DNA from: an uncultured Holophagaceae bacterium | Lineage (GTDB): Bacteria; Acidobacteriota; Holophagae; Holophagales; Holophagaceae | Length of the DNA: 39,798 bases | Direction of reading: 5' to 3' | Assembly (NCBI GenBank): GCA_903884655.1 | Contig: CAISFO010000032.1 | Location: 1-39,798, forward strand | Part shown: positions 1 to 8,213 of the stretch, one piece after another | Position numbering within the stretch: the first letter of the stretch is position 1 | Layout of the letters: each line of letters opens with the position of its first letter | Program-made: the position numbers and the translations under genes | The notes under the pieces: model-generated | Seen by the model: only the letters and a program-made list of their open reading frames with translations | Told to the model about the DNA's origin: nothing | Database searches by the model: none

Positions 1-307
1 ACTCTCGTGGCCTTGGAAAAAATGCTCTGGTCGAAAAATTGTTCTGAATTCTGCCCGACATCCTTAGACGCCCAACAGAACCCTCAAAGGCTTCCTATCT
101 TCTATCCGGTTTTCAAAGACGCCCACCATATGCTTCCACATAGTCCGGAACAGCCTCTCAGCCACTCCTGCACCCCACAGCCTCAACTGCGCAGGACATT
201 CAGACTAACACCCCACGGAAAAAGAGCAACCCCAAATTTCCAAGGACTGCCTGAGTGCTAGGGTTTCCGCGGGTTTGCCGTAGGATATCCCCCAGCAGGG
301 AGATCAT
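1..307. other. Non-coding lead-in upstream of trmFO
   Basis: I see no convincing gene in these 307 bases. The open frame on the + strand (7-261) has an amino-acid composition unlike a real protein (rich in P, H, C and Q), no ribosome binding site, and no recognisable motif. No clear sigma-70 promoter could be placed by eye, although the trmFO promoter must lie here or further upstream. An AGGGAG-like ribosome binding site for trmFO is at about 297-302. Confidence 0.5.
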
Positions 308-1654
308 TTGATCCATGTCATCGGAGCGGGGCTGGCAGGGTCCGAAGCCGCCTGGCAACTGGCCTCCAGGGGCCACCGGGTCCGACTGACCGAAATGCGT
401 CCGCGCTGGACGACCCCGGCCCACACCACCGACCAGGCCGCGGAAATGGTCTGCTCGAACTCCTTCAAGAGCGACGACCCCAACTCCGCCACAGGGATCC
501 TGAAGGCCGAGTTGCAGAGGATGGACTCGCTGGTCCTGCGTTGTGCCGAAGCCACTCGTGTACCGGCGGGCAACAGCCTGGCCGTGGACCGCGAAGCCTT
601 CTCCCGGTCTGTCACCAAGAACCTCAAGGAACATCCGAACATCCAGTGGGAGGAAGCCCAAATAAGCGTCCCCGATCTGAGCCAGCCCACCATCCTCGCG
701 ACAGGACCACTCACCCCTGACCCTCTGGCGGACTGGCTGGCCTCGATCACAGGCAGTGGCCGCCTGCACTTCTACGACGCCATCGCGCCCATCGTCGAAC
801 GGGACTGTATCGACATGGACATCGCCTGGATGGCCGCCCGCTATGACAAGGGTGGCGCCGATTTCATCAACTGCCCTCTCGACAAGGACGAATACGAGCG
901 TTTCCTGGATGCTCTCCTGGCCTCGGAACGGGTCCCGTTGAGCCATGCGGACACGCCCTATTTCGAAGCCTGCCTGCCGATCGAAGTGATGGCGGACCGG
1001 GGACGGGAAACCCTCCGCCACGGCCCCATGAAACCCGTTGGGCTGGATGACCCGAGAACCGGACGCTGGCCCCATGCCGTCGTGCAGCTGCGGCAGGACA
1101 CCCTCGCCGGAGAACACTTCAACCTCGTCGGCTTCCAGACGCGCCTCAAATGGGGTGCACAAAGAGAAGTCTTCCGACTCATTCCTGGCCTGGCACAGGC
1201 CGAGTTCGCCCGGTACGGCAGCATCCACCGAAACACCTACGTCCAGGCCCCTCTCGTCCTGGATTCGACATTGGCTGTCAAATCAATCCCGAATCTTTGG
1301 CTGGCTGGACAGATCTCCGGGGTGGAAGGCTATCTGGAATCCGCCGCGGGCGGCCTGGCAGCGGCCTTTTCCGCCAACCGTGCCCTTTGCGGCCTTCCTC
1401 CCATGGCCTTTCCGCGTCTCACGATGCTGGGCAGTCTCCTGCACTACCTTGCCAACGCCTCCAGCAAGGATTTCGCCCCCACCAATGCGATGCTAGGTCT
1501 GCTCCCACCCCTGCCGGAGGATCGTCTCAACATCAGGGAACTGAAACGCACCGGTGGCACCCGCGCCGTGAAATCCGCCAAGGGTGCAGCTCACCGGACG
1601 CGATCCCTGGCAGCCCTGACGGAGCATCTCCGCCTGGCTGAGCCTAGTCGATAA
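308..1654 (+). CDS. trmFO: FADH2/methylene-THF-dependent tRNA (uracil-54-C5)-methyltransferase
   Basis: TrmFO methylates U54 in the T-loop of tRNAs, using 5,10-methylenetetrahydrofolate as carbon donor and FADH2 as reductant. The 448-aa length is normal for the family. The N-terminus carries the FAD-binding motif GAGLAGSEAA (residues 6-15), followed by the family signatures EMVCSNSFKSDD and ILKAEL. Near the C-terminus are ISGVEGYLESAAGG and the conserved FAPTNAMLGLLPPL. The start is a TTG at 308, chosen because it places the Rossmann motif right at the N-terminus and an AGGGAG sequence lies just upstream. It stands alone on the + strand and converges with flgL, with 26 bp between their ends. 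No key motif is missing. Confidence 0.96.
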   Translation: MIHVIGAGLAGSEAAWQLASRGHRVRLTEMRPRWTTPAHTTDQAAEMVCSNSFKSDDPNSATGILKAELQRMDSLVLRCAEATRVPAGNSLAVDREAFSRSVTKNLKEHPNIQWEEAQISVPDLSQPTILATGPLTPDPLADWLASITGSGRLHFYDAIAPIVERDCIDMDIAWMAARYDKGGADFINCPLDKDEYERFLDALLASERVPLSHADTPYFEACLPIEVMADRGRETLRHGPMKPVGLDDPRTGRWPHAVVQLRQDTLAGEHFNLVGFQTRLKWGAQREVFRLIPGLAQAEFARYGSIHRNTYVQAPLVLDSTLAVKSIPNLWLAGQISGVEGYLESAAGGLAAAFSANRALCGLPPMAFPRLTMLGSLLHYLANASSKDFAPTNAMLGLLPPLPEDRLNIRELKRTGGTRAVKSAKGAAHRTRSLAALTEHLRLAEPSR

Positions 1655-1680
1655 GCCGCCGCCATCCTTGGAGCCAAGGC

Positions 1681-2598
1681 TCAGGTCAGGTAGTTGAACA
1701 GGTTGTTGTTGTTGTTCTTCGCCATGGTGCTCAAGGTCGCCGACTGAACCGTGTTCAGGTTCGAGTACTCGGAGATGGTCTGGGCATAGTCCGTACCCTG
1801 AAGGCTGTTCTGGACCCCCTGGAGGCTGAGGTTCACCCCGGAGATGGTGGTCTGCAGGTCGGCCAGCCCTGATTGCCTGCCGCCAACCGTGGCCTGCTGC
1901 TGATACAGGTTGCTCATGATGCCCGAGAGGTTCGTGGTCGCCGTCTGGACCAGGGCCGCATTGTTGGTGGACAGGCCGTTGTAAAGGTCGTTCACAGCCT
2001 GAAAGAGATCGGTGCTCGATCCTTGCCCACCCGCACCAAAGAACAGTGTGTTCCCCGGAACGTTGGTGACCACCGAGGTCGTCGGGGTCACCCCGAGGCT
2101 GATGGTACCCGAGTCCCCGGAGTAGGTGACAGCGCCAGCGGGCGGCGCCGTATCGGTGAACGGAACGGTGGTCGTCTGCGTGCCTGCGAATACATATTTG
2201 CCCTGGGACTGAGTGTTGGCCAGGGAAAGGAGATTCGAACGGGACGCCTGCACCTGGGCCGCCAGAGCCGCAATGCCATCGGGTGTATTGGCGGAACTCA
2301 GGCCCTGCTGGGCCAGCACCTGCAGATTGTTGACCTCGCCGATGATGGAGGTGAAGGCATCGCTGGCGGATTGCAGCATTGAATCCGCCGCGGTGGCCTG
2401 CTGAAGGAAATGCGTGTTGGCCTGGATTGAATTGGTGAAATCCAGAATGAGGGCGCTGCCCGTGGGATCATCCCCGGGACTGTTGATCCGGTTTCCAGTC
2501 GAGATCCGCGTGGAATCCACAGCCAACTGTTCCTGCGTCCGCTGGAGATCGAGGAGGGCCTGGCGGTTGTTGTTGGTGGTGGGCATTCTCACGCTCAT
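1681..2598 (-). CDS. flgL: Flagellar hook-filament junction protein FlgL (HAP3)
   Basis: FlgL is the second hook-associated junction protein, connecting the hook-FlgK zone to the flagellin filament outside the cell. The 305-aa product has the flagellin-like N-terminal helix region with ISTGNRINSPGDDPTGSA (about residues 33-50), as in the flagellin/FlgL superfamily. Its C-terminal helix is rich in N, Q, S and T (YSNLNTVQSATLSTMAK). The gene follows flgK with a 41-nt gap and has a good AGGTG site upstream of its ATG. It is the last gene of the minus-strand flagellar block and probably belongs to the FlgM-headed late operon. No clear T-rich terminator follows it. Confidence 0.93.
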   Translation of the reverse strand: MSVRMPTTNNNRQALLDLQRTQEQLAVDSTRISTGNRINSPGDDPTGSALILDFTNSIQANTHFLQQATAADSMLQSASDAFTSIIGEVNNLQVLAQQGLSSANTPDGIAALAAQVQASRSNLLSLANTQSQGKYVFAGTQTTTVPFTDTAPPAGAVTYSGDSGTISLGVTPTTSVVTNVPGNTLFFGAGGQGSSTDLFQAVNDLYNGLSTNNAALVQTATTNLSGIMSNLYQQQATVGGRQSGLADLQTTISGVNLSLQGVQNSLQGTDYAQTISEYSNLNTVQSATLSTMAKNNNNNLFNYLT

Positions 2599-2639
2599 GG
2601 TTCACCTGTCATGTCGAGGCTGCTCCCCAGGATTTGGGG

Positions 2640-4124
2640 TCAGGCACCAAACTGGGTGATCAGCCCCTGCGTAAGCTGGTTGATCACGTTGATGAAGCGG
2701 GCCGAGGCCTGGTAGCCACTCTGAAGACGCATCATGTTCGCCGCCTCCTCGTCCAAGGAAACTCCCGAAATCTGGTCGCGCTGGGTCTGCAGGGCTGAGA
2801 CGAGATTCTGCTGAGTGGTGTTCTGAGCCTGGTAGGTCTGAGACTTGTTGCCAACATCACTGACAAGGTTGGCAATCGCATCGTTATAGGTACCTGGGTC
2901 CCCGTAACCATCTGAGTTGGTATCTACCGTCTTCGTGGCAAATTGCAGATTGGCGATGAGATTGGCATTGGTGTTATCACCTGAGGAGCCGGGAGCCTTG
3001 GCGGCTGCGATGAGGGACGGGTCCCCGACCACCGCCGCGTTCACAGTCAGGGAGTTGACCATACCCTGGTAATTGTTGAATTCCGAAATGCCTGGTGGGA
3101 GACCTGTGACGGCAGAATTGGGCGCGCCAGTCACCTGAAAGAAGTCCACGCCAGTCGTAACGCCATCGGCAGCATACCCAGCCCGGTTCAACAGGTTGAC
3201 TTGCCCCGCGACACCTGCCGCGATCTGGTCCAGCTGGCGCTGAAACCCGACATAGATGTTGTCCCTCAGATCCAGCTGCGCCCCCAGCTGGCCATTCTTG
3301 ATGCTGCCCGTCACATCCACGGTCGTGCCGTTCATGACCGATTGCACCGTGGAAAAATTGTCTGGTGGGCCACCTGGTGCCGTCTGGAGATTGAAGGAGC
3401 TGGTCCCACTGACCAGGGTCGCGGCCCCCGAATCAAGCGTGATTTGGTACTCGCCATGGGTTCCTTCGATGACATTGATTCCCACCAGCTTGGAGAGCTG
3501 GTTGGTGAGGGAGGTGCGCTGATCGATCGCGCCGTTGTTCGCCCCCTGGGATCCCACGCTGTTGATCTGCTGGTTCAGCTGGGCGATCTGGGCAGTCAGG
3601 GTGTTCACCTGATTGACCAGGCTCCCCACAGCCTGGTTGGCGTTGCCCCGCTGCTGGGTCAGCAGCTGGTAGTTCGTCTGGAGGCTGTTGATCATGTTCT
3701 GGGCGCCACTCACCACGCTCGTGCGAACGGCGCTGCTTTGCGGATTGGCGGCCAAATCCTGGAACCCCTGGAAGAAGGACTGGATTTCCGCCGCAAGGCC
3801 GGTGCTGCTGGTATCTCCCAGCGTCGAAGCGACCGCGCTCACGCCTGATGAACGGTCATTGGCACCCGTCTGAGCTGCGGTTTCCTGGGCGATCTGCAAG
3901 TCCAGAAACTTGGCGCGGATACTGGTCACATCACTGAGTGAAACGCCTGTCCCAAAATAGGCCTGCCCCTGCACGAGGGACTGGTTCGAGGTCAGGTTGG
4001 CGGTTTCGCGAGAGTACCCAGGGGTGTTGACGTTCGCGATGTTATGGCCGACCACGTTGAGCGCGGACTGCTGGGCCTGAAGACCCGACAACCCGACGAA
4101 GAGGCTTGAAGTGAGTCCAGGCAT
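2640..4124 (-). CDS. flgK: Flagellar hook-associated protein FlgK (HAP1)
   Basis: FlgK forms the first junction zone on the distal end of the flagellar hook and is exported by the flagellar type III system. The 494-aa protein begins with the conserved region SLFVGLSGLQAQQSALNVVGHNIANVNTPGYSR (seen in pieces over residues 7-39), shared by rod, hook and HAP proteins. It ends with the FlgK C-terminal helix SLDEEAANMMRLQSGYQASA, which typifies the family. The start ATG lies 2 nt after the stop of the FlgN-like gene, so translation is probably coupled. The pairing chaperone-FlgK-FlgL is the usual flagellar order. Confidence 0.96.
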   Translation of the reverse strand: MPGLTSSLFVGLSGLQAQQSALNVVGHNIANVNTPGYSRETANLTSNQSLVQGQAYFGTGVSLSDVTSIRAKFLDLQIAQETAAQTGANDRSSGVSAVASTLGDTSSTGLAAEIQSFFQGFQDLAANPQSSAVRTSVVSGAQNMINSLQTNYQLLTQQRGNANQAVGSLVNQVNTLTAQIAQLNQQINSVGSQGANNGAIDQRTSLTNQLSKLVGINVIEGTHGEYQITLDSGAATLVSGTSSFNLQTAPGGPPDNFSTVQSVMNGTTVDVTGSIKNGQLGAQLDLRDNIYVGFQRQLDQIAAGVAGQVNLLNRAGYAADGVTTGVDFFQVTGAPNSAVTGLPPGISEFNNYQGMVNSLTVNAAVVGDPSLIAAAKAPGSSGDNTNANLIANLQFATKTVDTNSDGYGDPGTYNDAIANLVSDVGNKSQTYQAQNTTQQNLVSALQTQRDQISGVSLDEEAANMMRLQSGYQASARFINVINQLTQGLITQFGA

Positions 4125-4126
4125 GG

Positions 4127-4423
4127 CTAGACCTTCCCCCCCAGGCGGGGCGAGAGCAGTGTTGATTCCCTGGGCAGGCCATCCCGCCCGTAGGATTCAG
4201 AACCCGAAAGGTTGGCAAGGGTCGCACGCAAGGGCGATTGGAGCCCCATCAAGAGGGACTGGACGCTGGCAATTCGTTGCTTGAGCACCATCGCGCTCTT
4301 CAGGTCTTCAGGCCACCACACCAGCTCGGACCACCGGATGTTGGACAGCAGGGGGGCGGGGTCCTCTCCTGCAACCAGCTTGGCCTCAAGCGCATCCAGA
4401 AGTTCGGGCACCGCATGCAGCAT
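4127..4423 (-). CDS. Small FlgN-like export chaperone candidate
   Basis: This 98-aa protein occupies the place where flgN (export chaperone for FlgK and FlgL) is normally found, between flgM and flgK. FlgN proteins are small and helical, usually somewhat longer (about 140 aa). Here the sequence begins MLHAVPELLDALEAKL and has a helical, leucine-rich look with a W-rich middle (SELVWWPEDL), but I cannot point to a diagnostic motif. The open frame extends upstream to 4576, but the ATG at 4423 is preceded by a strong GGAGGAGG site, which decides the start. The assignment to FlgN rests mainly on position and size. Confidence 0.6.
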   Translation of the reverse strand: MLHAVPELLDALEAKLVAGEDPAPLLSNIRWSELVWWPEDLKSAMVLKQRIASVQSLLMGLQSPLRATLANLSGSESYGRDGLPRESTLLSPRLGGKV

Positions 4424-4454
4424 GGAAGGCCTCCTCCGGATTCCTGGGCAAGCC

Positions 4455-4769
4455 TCAGGCCAAGAGGTCGACGTGTGGCCCGGCACCCTCTGCCGGGGAT
4501 TCCAAGGTGCCTTCTGGAACAGCCTCCGCGGAGGCTCCGGTCCCCTGTCCCTGTTGCTTGGGCTGCTCATGGGCACCCTGTTCCGTCAGCTTCAGCGCAT
4601 CCGGTTCGGACACGTCCGGCACCTCGAGCATGGCCTCGGCCAGTTTCGCGTCGAAGGAGTGTTTGCGTGCCTGTTCCCGCTGGACCTGCTGGGCGCCTTC
4701 CATCGCCTGTCTGACCGTCTCGACTGCGGCGGTCTGGAGGATCTGGCGCTGTCCCAGGGGACTGATCAT
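4455..4769 (-). CDS. Uncharacterised 104-aa protein in flagellar operon
   Basis: I do not recognise this protein. It begins MISPLGQRQILQTAAVETV and is mostly polar and probably helical in its first half (VRQAMEGAQQVQREQARK, AKLAEAMLEV). The second half is rich in E, Q, P and A and is likely disordered. It has no signal peptide or membrane segment. It sits 24 nt downstream of flgM and 31 nt upstream of the FlgN-like gene, same strand, so it is very probably co-transcribed with them from the sigma-28 promoter. By position it could be an export-related or hook-length-related accessory protein, but nothing in the sequence proves that. Confidence 0.65.
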   Translation of the reverse strand: MISPLGQRQILQTAAVETVRQAMEGAQQVQREQARKHSFDAKLAEAMLEVPDVSEPDALKLTEQGAHEQPKQQGQGTGASAEAVPEGTLESPAEGAGPHVDLLA

Positions 4770-4793
4770 GCCCTCACAACGAGAGCCTCGGGG

Positions 4794-5096
4794 CTAGGAA
4801 TGGCGACCTTGCGCCAGATGTTCCTTGATGAGCCCTTCGGCCACGGCCTCTCCATCGGGATTGTATGCGTCAGCGTCCAACTGGCTCTTGATGGCCTCCA
4901 CCTTGTCCGTCCGAATGTCCGGAACCCCGGACAAGGCCTCCTGGGCGACGGCCACAAGCCGGGCGGCAGAAGATACCTGGACGGCATCCGTGGCGGAGGA
5001 TGGGGAGATTGGAGCGGACGCAGGCGAGACGGAGGCTTTGGGCCCGGTGACGCTCTGGGTGCTGCCAACACTGCCCGATTTGCCGCTGATGCGCAT
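4794..5096 (-). CDS. flgM: Anti-sigma-28 factor FlgM
   Basis: FlgM binds and inhibits the flagellar sigma factor FliA until the hook is complete, when FlgM is exported through the flagellar type III channel. The 100-aa length is typical. The N-terminal half is S/P/A/T-rich and low-complexity, as expected for the disordered export region. The C-terminal half has the family's sigma-binding pattern: VRSSAARL-like VSSAARLVAVAQ, then DKVEAIKSQLDADAY, then EAVAEGLIKEHL. The start ATG is preceded by GAGGT. It is headed by its own sigma-28 type promoter (separate entry), which fits the feedback loop in which FliA drives flgM. Confidence 0.88.
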   Translation of the reverse strand: MRISGKSGSVGSTQSVTGPKASVSPASAPISPSSATDAVQVSSAARLVAVAQEALSGVPDIRTDKVEAIKSQLDADAYNPDGEAVAEGLIKEHLAQGRHS

Positions 5097-5115
5097 GATT
5101 TACCTCGACAAGGCT

Positions 5116-5142
5116 CTATCGGCAGTTTGCCAAGAACCTTCA
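5116..5142 (-). promoter_or_regulatory. FliA (sigma-28) promoter of flgM
   Basis: On the minus strand the -10 element is GCCGATAG (5123-5116), 7 of 8 to the FliA consensus GCCGATAA. An 11-nt spacer and a -35 element TGAAGGTT (5142-5135, 6 of 8 to TAAAGTTT) precede it. The spacing is exactly the sigma-28 standard. The predicted transcription start falls a few bases before the flgM start at 5096. The -35 element overlaps the flgJ stop codon (5142-5140), so the late operon starts right at the end of the rod/ring genes. Confidence 0.75.
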
Positions 5143-5475
5143 ACTCACTGGGAGTTCTTTTTTGAGGTTGTGTGTTTCATGGCGGGCCCAGCTGGCTTTC
5201 AGGCGATCGGCAAGGCCCCAGCCGTGCCCCGCGGAAACGGCACGGTCCACCACGGCCTGGTCCATCAAATACTCATAGGTGGACCGAGTGGATCCCGAGT
5301 CCCCGAACAACCCGGAGGGCTGAACCGTCTTCCTCATGGTCTGGAAGACCAGGCTCATCAAGAGGCCTTCAAACTGCCGCGCGGCCTTGTCCGTCTTCTC
5401 TTCCGGGTCAGGCAGGGTCTTGGCCCCTTGGGCCTGGCCCAGGGGATCCACGGTTGGAAGTCCCGGGCTGATCAC
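5140..5475 (-). CDS. flgJ: Rod-binding domain protein, short FlgJ
   Basis: This 111-aa protein matches the N-terminal rod-binding (rod cap) domain of FlgJ: AARQFEGLLMSLVFQTMRKT, then GLFGDSGSTRSTYEYLMDQA. It lacks the C-terminal muramidase domain of enterobacterial FlgJ, as is common outside the Gammaproteobacteria, so a separate peptidoglycan hydrolase must open the cell wall for the rod. Its GTG start (5475) overlaps the flgI stop by 4 nt (GTGA), implying coupled translation with flgI. Its stop codon overlaps the flgM promoter. Confidence 0.88.
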   Translation of the reverse strand: MISPGLPTVDPLGQAQGAKTLPDPEEKTDKAARQFEGLLMSLVFQTMRKTVQPSGLFGDSGSTRSTYEYLMDQAVVDRAVSAGHGWGLADRLKASWARHETHNLKKELPVS

Positions 5476-6596
5476 AGGATCCTCAGCTCGGCCTGAAGGG
5501 CGCCAGCTTCCTTGATGGCTTGGAGGATGGCCACGATATCACGTGGACTAACTTCCATTGCGTTCAACATTTCAGCCAACTTGCCTACACTCACGCCAGG
5601 CTCGACGTTGAGGGTCTTGGGCTTGTCCTCCTTCACGGCCACATCCTTCTTGGTGGCAGTGACCGTTTTACCCTGGCTGAACGGGGCGGGCTGGCTCACG
5701 AGAGGCTTGGAACTGACCATGATGCTCAGTCCGCCCTGGACTATGCTCACCGCGCCAATGCGCACATCCGAGCCCAGGACCACTGTGCCCGTGCGTTCGT
5801 TGACCACCACCCGAGCCCTGGGCTGCAGCTGGACACTCAGGTTCTCCAACCGGGCCACCAGTTCCACGGCCCGCCCCTGGAACTCCTTGGGAATCTTCAA
5901 CTCGACCGTTCGGGAATCCAGAGGATAGGCAAGTTTTTCACCAAGCTCCTCGTTGATGGCATGGACCACGCGGATGGCGGTGGTGAAGTCTTCCTCCATC
6001 AAGGCATACCGCAAGGATGAGCGGCCGTTGAAGTCCCCCCCGATCTCGCGCTCGATGATGCCGCCGTCTGGCACGCGTCCCACCGTGGGGTGGTTCTTGG
6101 TCACCGAGTTGCCGCCTGCGGAGGCACTGAACCCGCCCACCAGAAGGGGCCCCTGGGCCACCGCATAGGTCTGTCCATCGGGACCCTGCAGAGCGGTCAT
6201 AAGCAACGTTCCTCCCGCCAGAGATTTGGCATCTCCGGTACTGGAGACGGTCACATCCAGCCGGGACCCGGCTCGAGCGAAGGGAGGCAGCTCGGCCGTG
6301 ACCATGACTGCGGCCACATTCTTGACCTTGACGGTGGTCGGGTTCACCGTCAGCCCCTGGCGGGACATGAGGTTCGTGAGGGACTGGGTGGTGAACTTGG
6401 TCTGGTCCTTGTCGCCGGTCCCGTCCAGCCCCACCACCATGCCATAGCCCAGGAGCTGGTTGCCCCGAACCCCCTGGAGGCGGGCCACATCCCGGAGCTT
6501 GGATTCGATCTTCTTCTCCGGTTTTGCCAGCTCCGGCTTGACGAGCTCAGCCCCGAAAAGGGCCATGGCGGCGAGGAACAGGACTGCGATGCGCAC
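5472..6596 (-). CDS. flgI: Flagellar P-ring protein FlgI
   Basis: FlgI builds the periplasmic P-ring around the flagellar rod. The 374-aa length is normal. It has a short signal peptide (MRIAVLFLAAMALFGAEL), then the hallmark block RDVARLQGVRGNQLLGYGMV followed by VGLDGTGD. The end has the family pattern VSPRDIVAILQAIKEAGAL. The start is a GTG at 6596 with a very good AGGAGG site whose first bases overlap the flgH stop region. It lies between flgH and flgJ, the usual order flgH-flgI-flgJ. The P-ring supports a Gram-negative envelope. Confidence 0.96.
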   Translation of the reverse strand: MRIAVLFLAAMALFGAELVKPELAKPEKKIESKLRDVARLQGVRGNQLLGYGMVVGLDGTGDKDQTKFTTQSLTNLMSRQGLTVNPTTVKVKNVAAVMVTAELPPFARAGSRLDVTVSSTGDAKSLAGGTLLMTALQGPDGQTYAVAQGPLLVGGFSASAGGNSVTKNHPTVGRVPDGGIIEREIGGDFNGRSSLRYALMEEDFTTAIRVVHAINEELGEKLAYPLDSRTVELKIPKEFQGRAVELVARLENLSVQLQPRARVVVNERTGTVVLGSDVRIGAVSIVQGGLSIMVSSKPLVSQPAPFSQGKTVTATKKDVAVKEDKPKTLNVEPGVSVGKLAEMLNAMEVSPRDIVAILQAIKEAGALQAELRIL

Positions 6597-6605
6597 GGGA
6601 GCCTC

Positions 6606-7277
6606 CTAGAAGGGCCAGATGTAGGCAAGCAACCGGCTGATGTAGCCCGGCTTCAGGGTCTCGTCCACGACGCCCTGGCCGCCATAGCCGATGCGCAACT
6701 CGGCGACCTGGCCGGAGGTGATGGTGTTGGTGGCGTCCAGCATGTGGGGATCCAGCATGCCGGCCACGTACAGGCGCTGGGTCTCATTGTTCAGCTGGAT
6801 GTCCCGGTAGCCCTCGAAGATGAGGTTCCCATTGCCCACGACCTTGACCACGCGCGCCGTGATGGTCGTGGTGAAGGTGGCGCTGCGGCCGGTAGTCCCG
6901 GTTCCTGCGTACTTGTTAGTCGTGCTGGTGGACTTGTCAGACTGGCTGCTGCCGATCCCGAACCCTGCCAGCGCCCCGAACAGGTTGGGGCTGCTCAACT
7001 TGTTGCTGCCCGCACGACTGGTGGTGACATCCGCCTTGCTGATGGCATTGGTGGTCTCGCTGATCTTCAACGTCACCAGGTCATTGACCCGGAAAGCCCG
7101 CAGGTCGGCGATCATCGGGCGGTCCCGCCAGAGGCTGCCTTCGCTGAGGGGCGCGGCCGTCGGAGCTTCAGCCACCAGGGGAATCGCCGGCTTCTTCACC
7201 AGGTTCTCGTCATGGCGCTTGGGAATGGAGCAGCCGATCCCCGCAAGTACCAGGACGATAGGCAGCATTTTCCGCAT
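6606..7277 (-). CDS. flgH: Flagellar L-ring lipoprotein FlgH
   Basis: FlgH forms the outer-membrane L-ring bushing of the flagellum. The 223-aa protein starts MRKMLPIVLVLAGIGCSIP, a lipoprotein signal with the candidate lipidated cysteine at residue 16. The residue at -3 is Gly (GIGC) rather than the usual Leu, a mildly atypical lipobox. Further motifs fit FlgH: SLWRDRPMIADLRAFRVNDL, then ISETTNAISKADV, the low-complexity S/T/N region, then LIFEGYRDIQLNNETQ, and the C-terminal GYISRLLAYIWPF. The frame stays open upstream to 7412, but the ATG at 7277 has a GGAGGT site and gives the lipoprotein signal, so I chose it. It heads the visible flagellar genes, 44 nt downstream of prmC. Confidence 0.95.
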   Translation of the reverse strand: MRKMLPIVLVLAGIGCSIPKRHDENLVKKPAIPLVAEAPTAAPLSEGSLWRDRPMIADLRAFRVNDLVTLKISETTNAISKADVTTSRAGSNKLSSPNLFGALAGFGIGSSQSDKSTSTTNKYAGTGTTGRSATFTTTITARVVKVVGNGNLIFEGYRDIQLNNETQRLYVAGMLDPHMLDATNTITSGQVAELRIGYGGQGVVDETLKPGYISRLLAYIWPF

Positions 7278-7321
7278 TGGGCACCTCCAGACCCTTTCTG
7301 GGCGAGGACAGTGCCAAACCC

Positions 7322-8152
7322 TCAAGCCAGGGCGACCAGAATTCGGTCGTGCCCCGCAAGATCCTGATGGATCATGGCTTTGCCCCATCCATGCCCCATG
7401 GCCCGCCGGCACAACTCACCCCCCTGGCCAGCACCGATCTCCAGCAGGCAGGCAGGCGCCTTCCTGGCCCTGGCCTGCGACAGCAAGGTGGTGGTGAGGG
7501 CCAGTCCGGCGTCAGGGGCAAAGAGGGCCGTGGCAGGTTCGAAGGAAAGTTCCCGCTGCAGGGTGGACCCGTCGGCCGGATCCACGTAGGGCAGGTTCGC
7601 CACGACCAGGCCCAGTGGATCCGGTACTCGCTCCAGAAGATTTCCCTCAATGAATTGGACCTCTGCCACCAGGGCCTGGGCATTCTTCCTCGCCACCACC
7701 AGGGCCCCGGGACTCAGATCCGAGGCGGACAGGTGCCACTCCGTCTCGAGGGCCAGGCTGACTGCAATGATGCCGCTGCCGGTGCCCACATCCACACACC
7801 GCTCCACCCCGAGTCGCTGGCCCACGTCCAGGGCGGCTTCCACCAGGAGTTCGGTTTCCGGTCTGGGGATCAGGGTTTCGGGCGTGACCTGGAATCGCCG
7901 TCCCCGGAAAAGGCACCAGCCCGCGATGTAGGCCCAGGGTTCACCCGTCTCGCGGCGACGGAGCCACTCGAAGACGCGCAGGCGCTCCGCTGCCGGCACC
8001 GGCTCTGCCCCGTGAGCGGCCAGCCAGCTCCGGGAACGGCCTAGGCCATCCTCGAACCAGCGGACGCTTTCGGCCTGCGCCTCCTCCGGCTCCAGGAACC
8101 CGGCCAGGGTGGAAGCCAGGTCAAGGCGGAGTTGGTGGTAGGTCTGGAGCAT
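7322..8152 (-). CDS. prmC: Peptide chain release factor N5-glutamine methyltransferase
   Basis: PrmC (HemK) methylates the glutamine of the GGQ motif in release factors RF1 and RF2 with S-adenosylmethionine. The 276-aa protein has an N-terminal helical domain, then RPETE (97-101), the SAM-binding loop DVGTGSG (121-127), and the catalytic NxPY-type motif NLPY (186-189), where NPPY is most common. The conserved region around ELSFEPATALFAPDAGL also fits. prmC is often next to prfA, but here it lies between the fumarase genes and flgH. A promoter probably lies in the 167-bp gap upstream, which holds an inverted repeat. Confidence 0.93.
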   Translation of the reverse strand: MLQTYHQLRLDLASTLAGFLEPEEAQAESVRWFEDGLGRSRSWLAAHGAEPVPAAERLRVFEWLRRRETGEPWAYIAGWCLFRGRRFQVTPETLIPRPETELLVEAALDVGQRLGVERCVDVGTGSGIIAVSLALETEWHLSASDLSPGALVVARKNAQALVAEVQFIEGNLLERVPDPLGLVVANLPYVDPADGSTLQRELSFEPATALFAPDAGLALTTTLLSQARARKAPACLLEIGAGQGGELCRRAMGHGWGKAMIHQDLAGHDRILVALA

Positions 8153-8213
8153 CGTTCCAGCCTATCGCGAGAGGTCTTCTCCGCGATTGGCACAATGGAA
8201 AAGCGCCAGTGGT

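Noticed and set aside
7..261. 84-aa open frame at the start of the window
   Set aside because: No ribosome site, no motif, and composition unlike proteins.
1666..1679. CCTTGG/CCAAGG hairpin between trmFO and flgL as terminator
   Set aside because: The loop is only 2 nt and no T tract follows on either strand.
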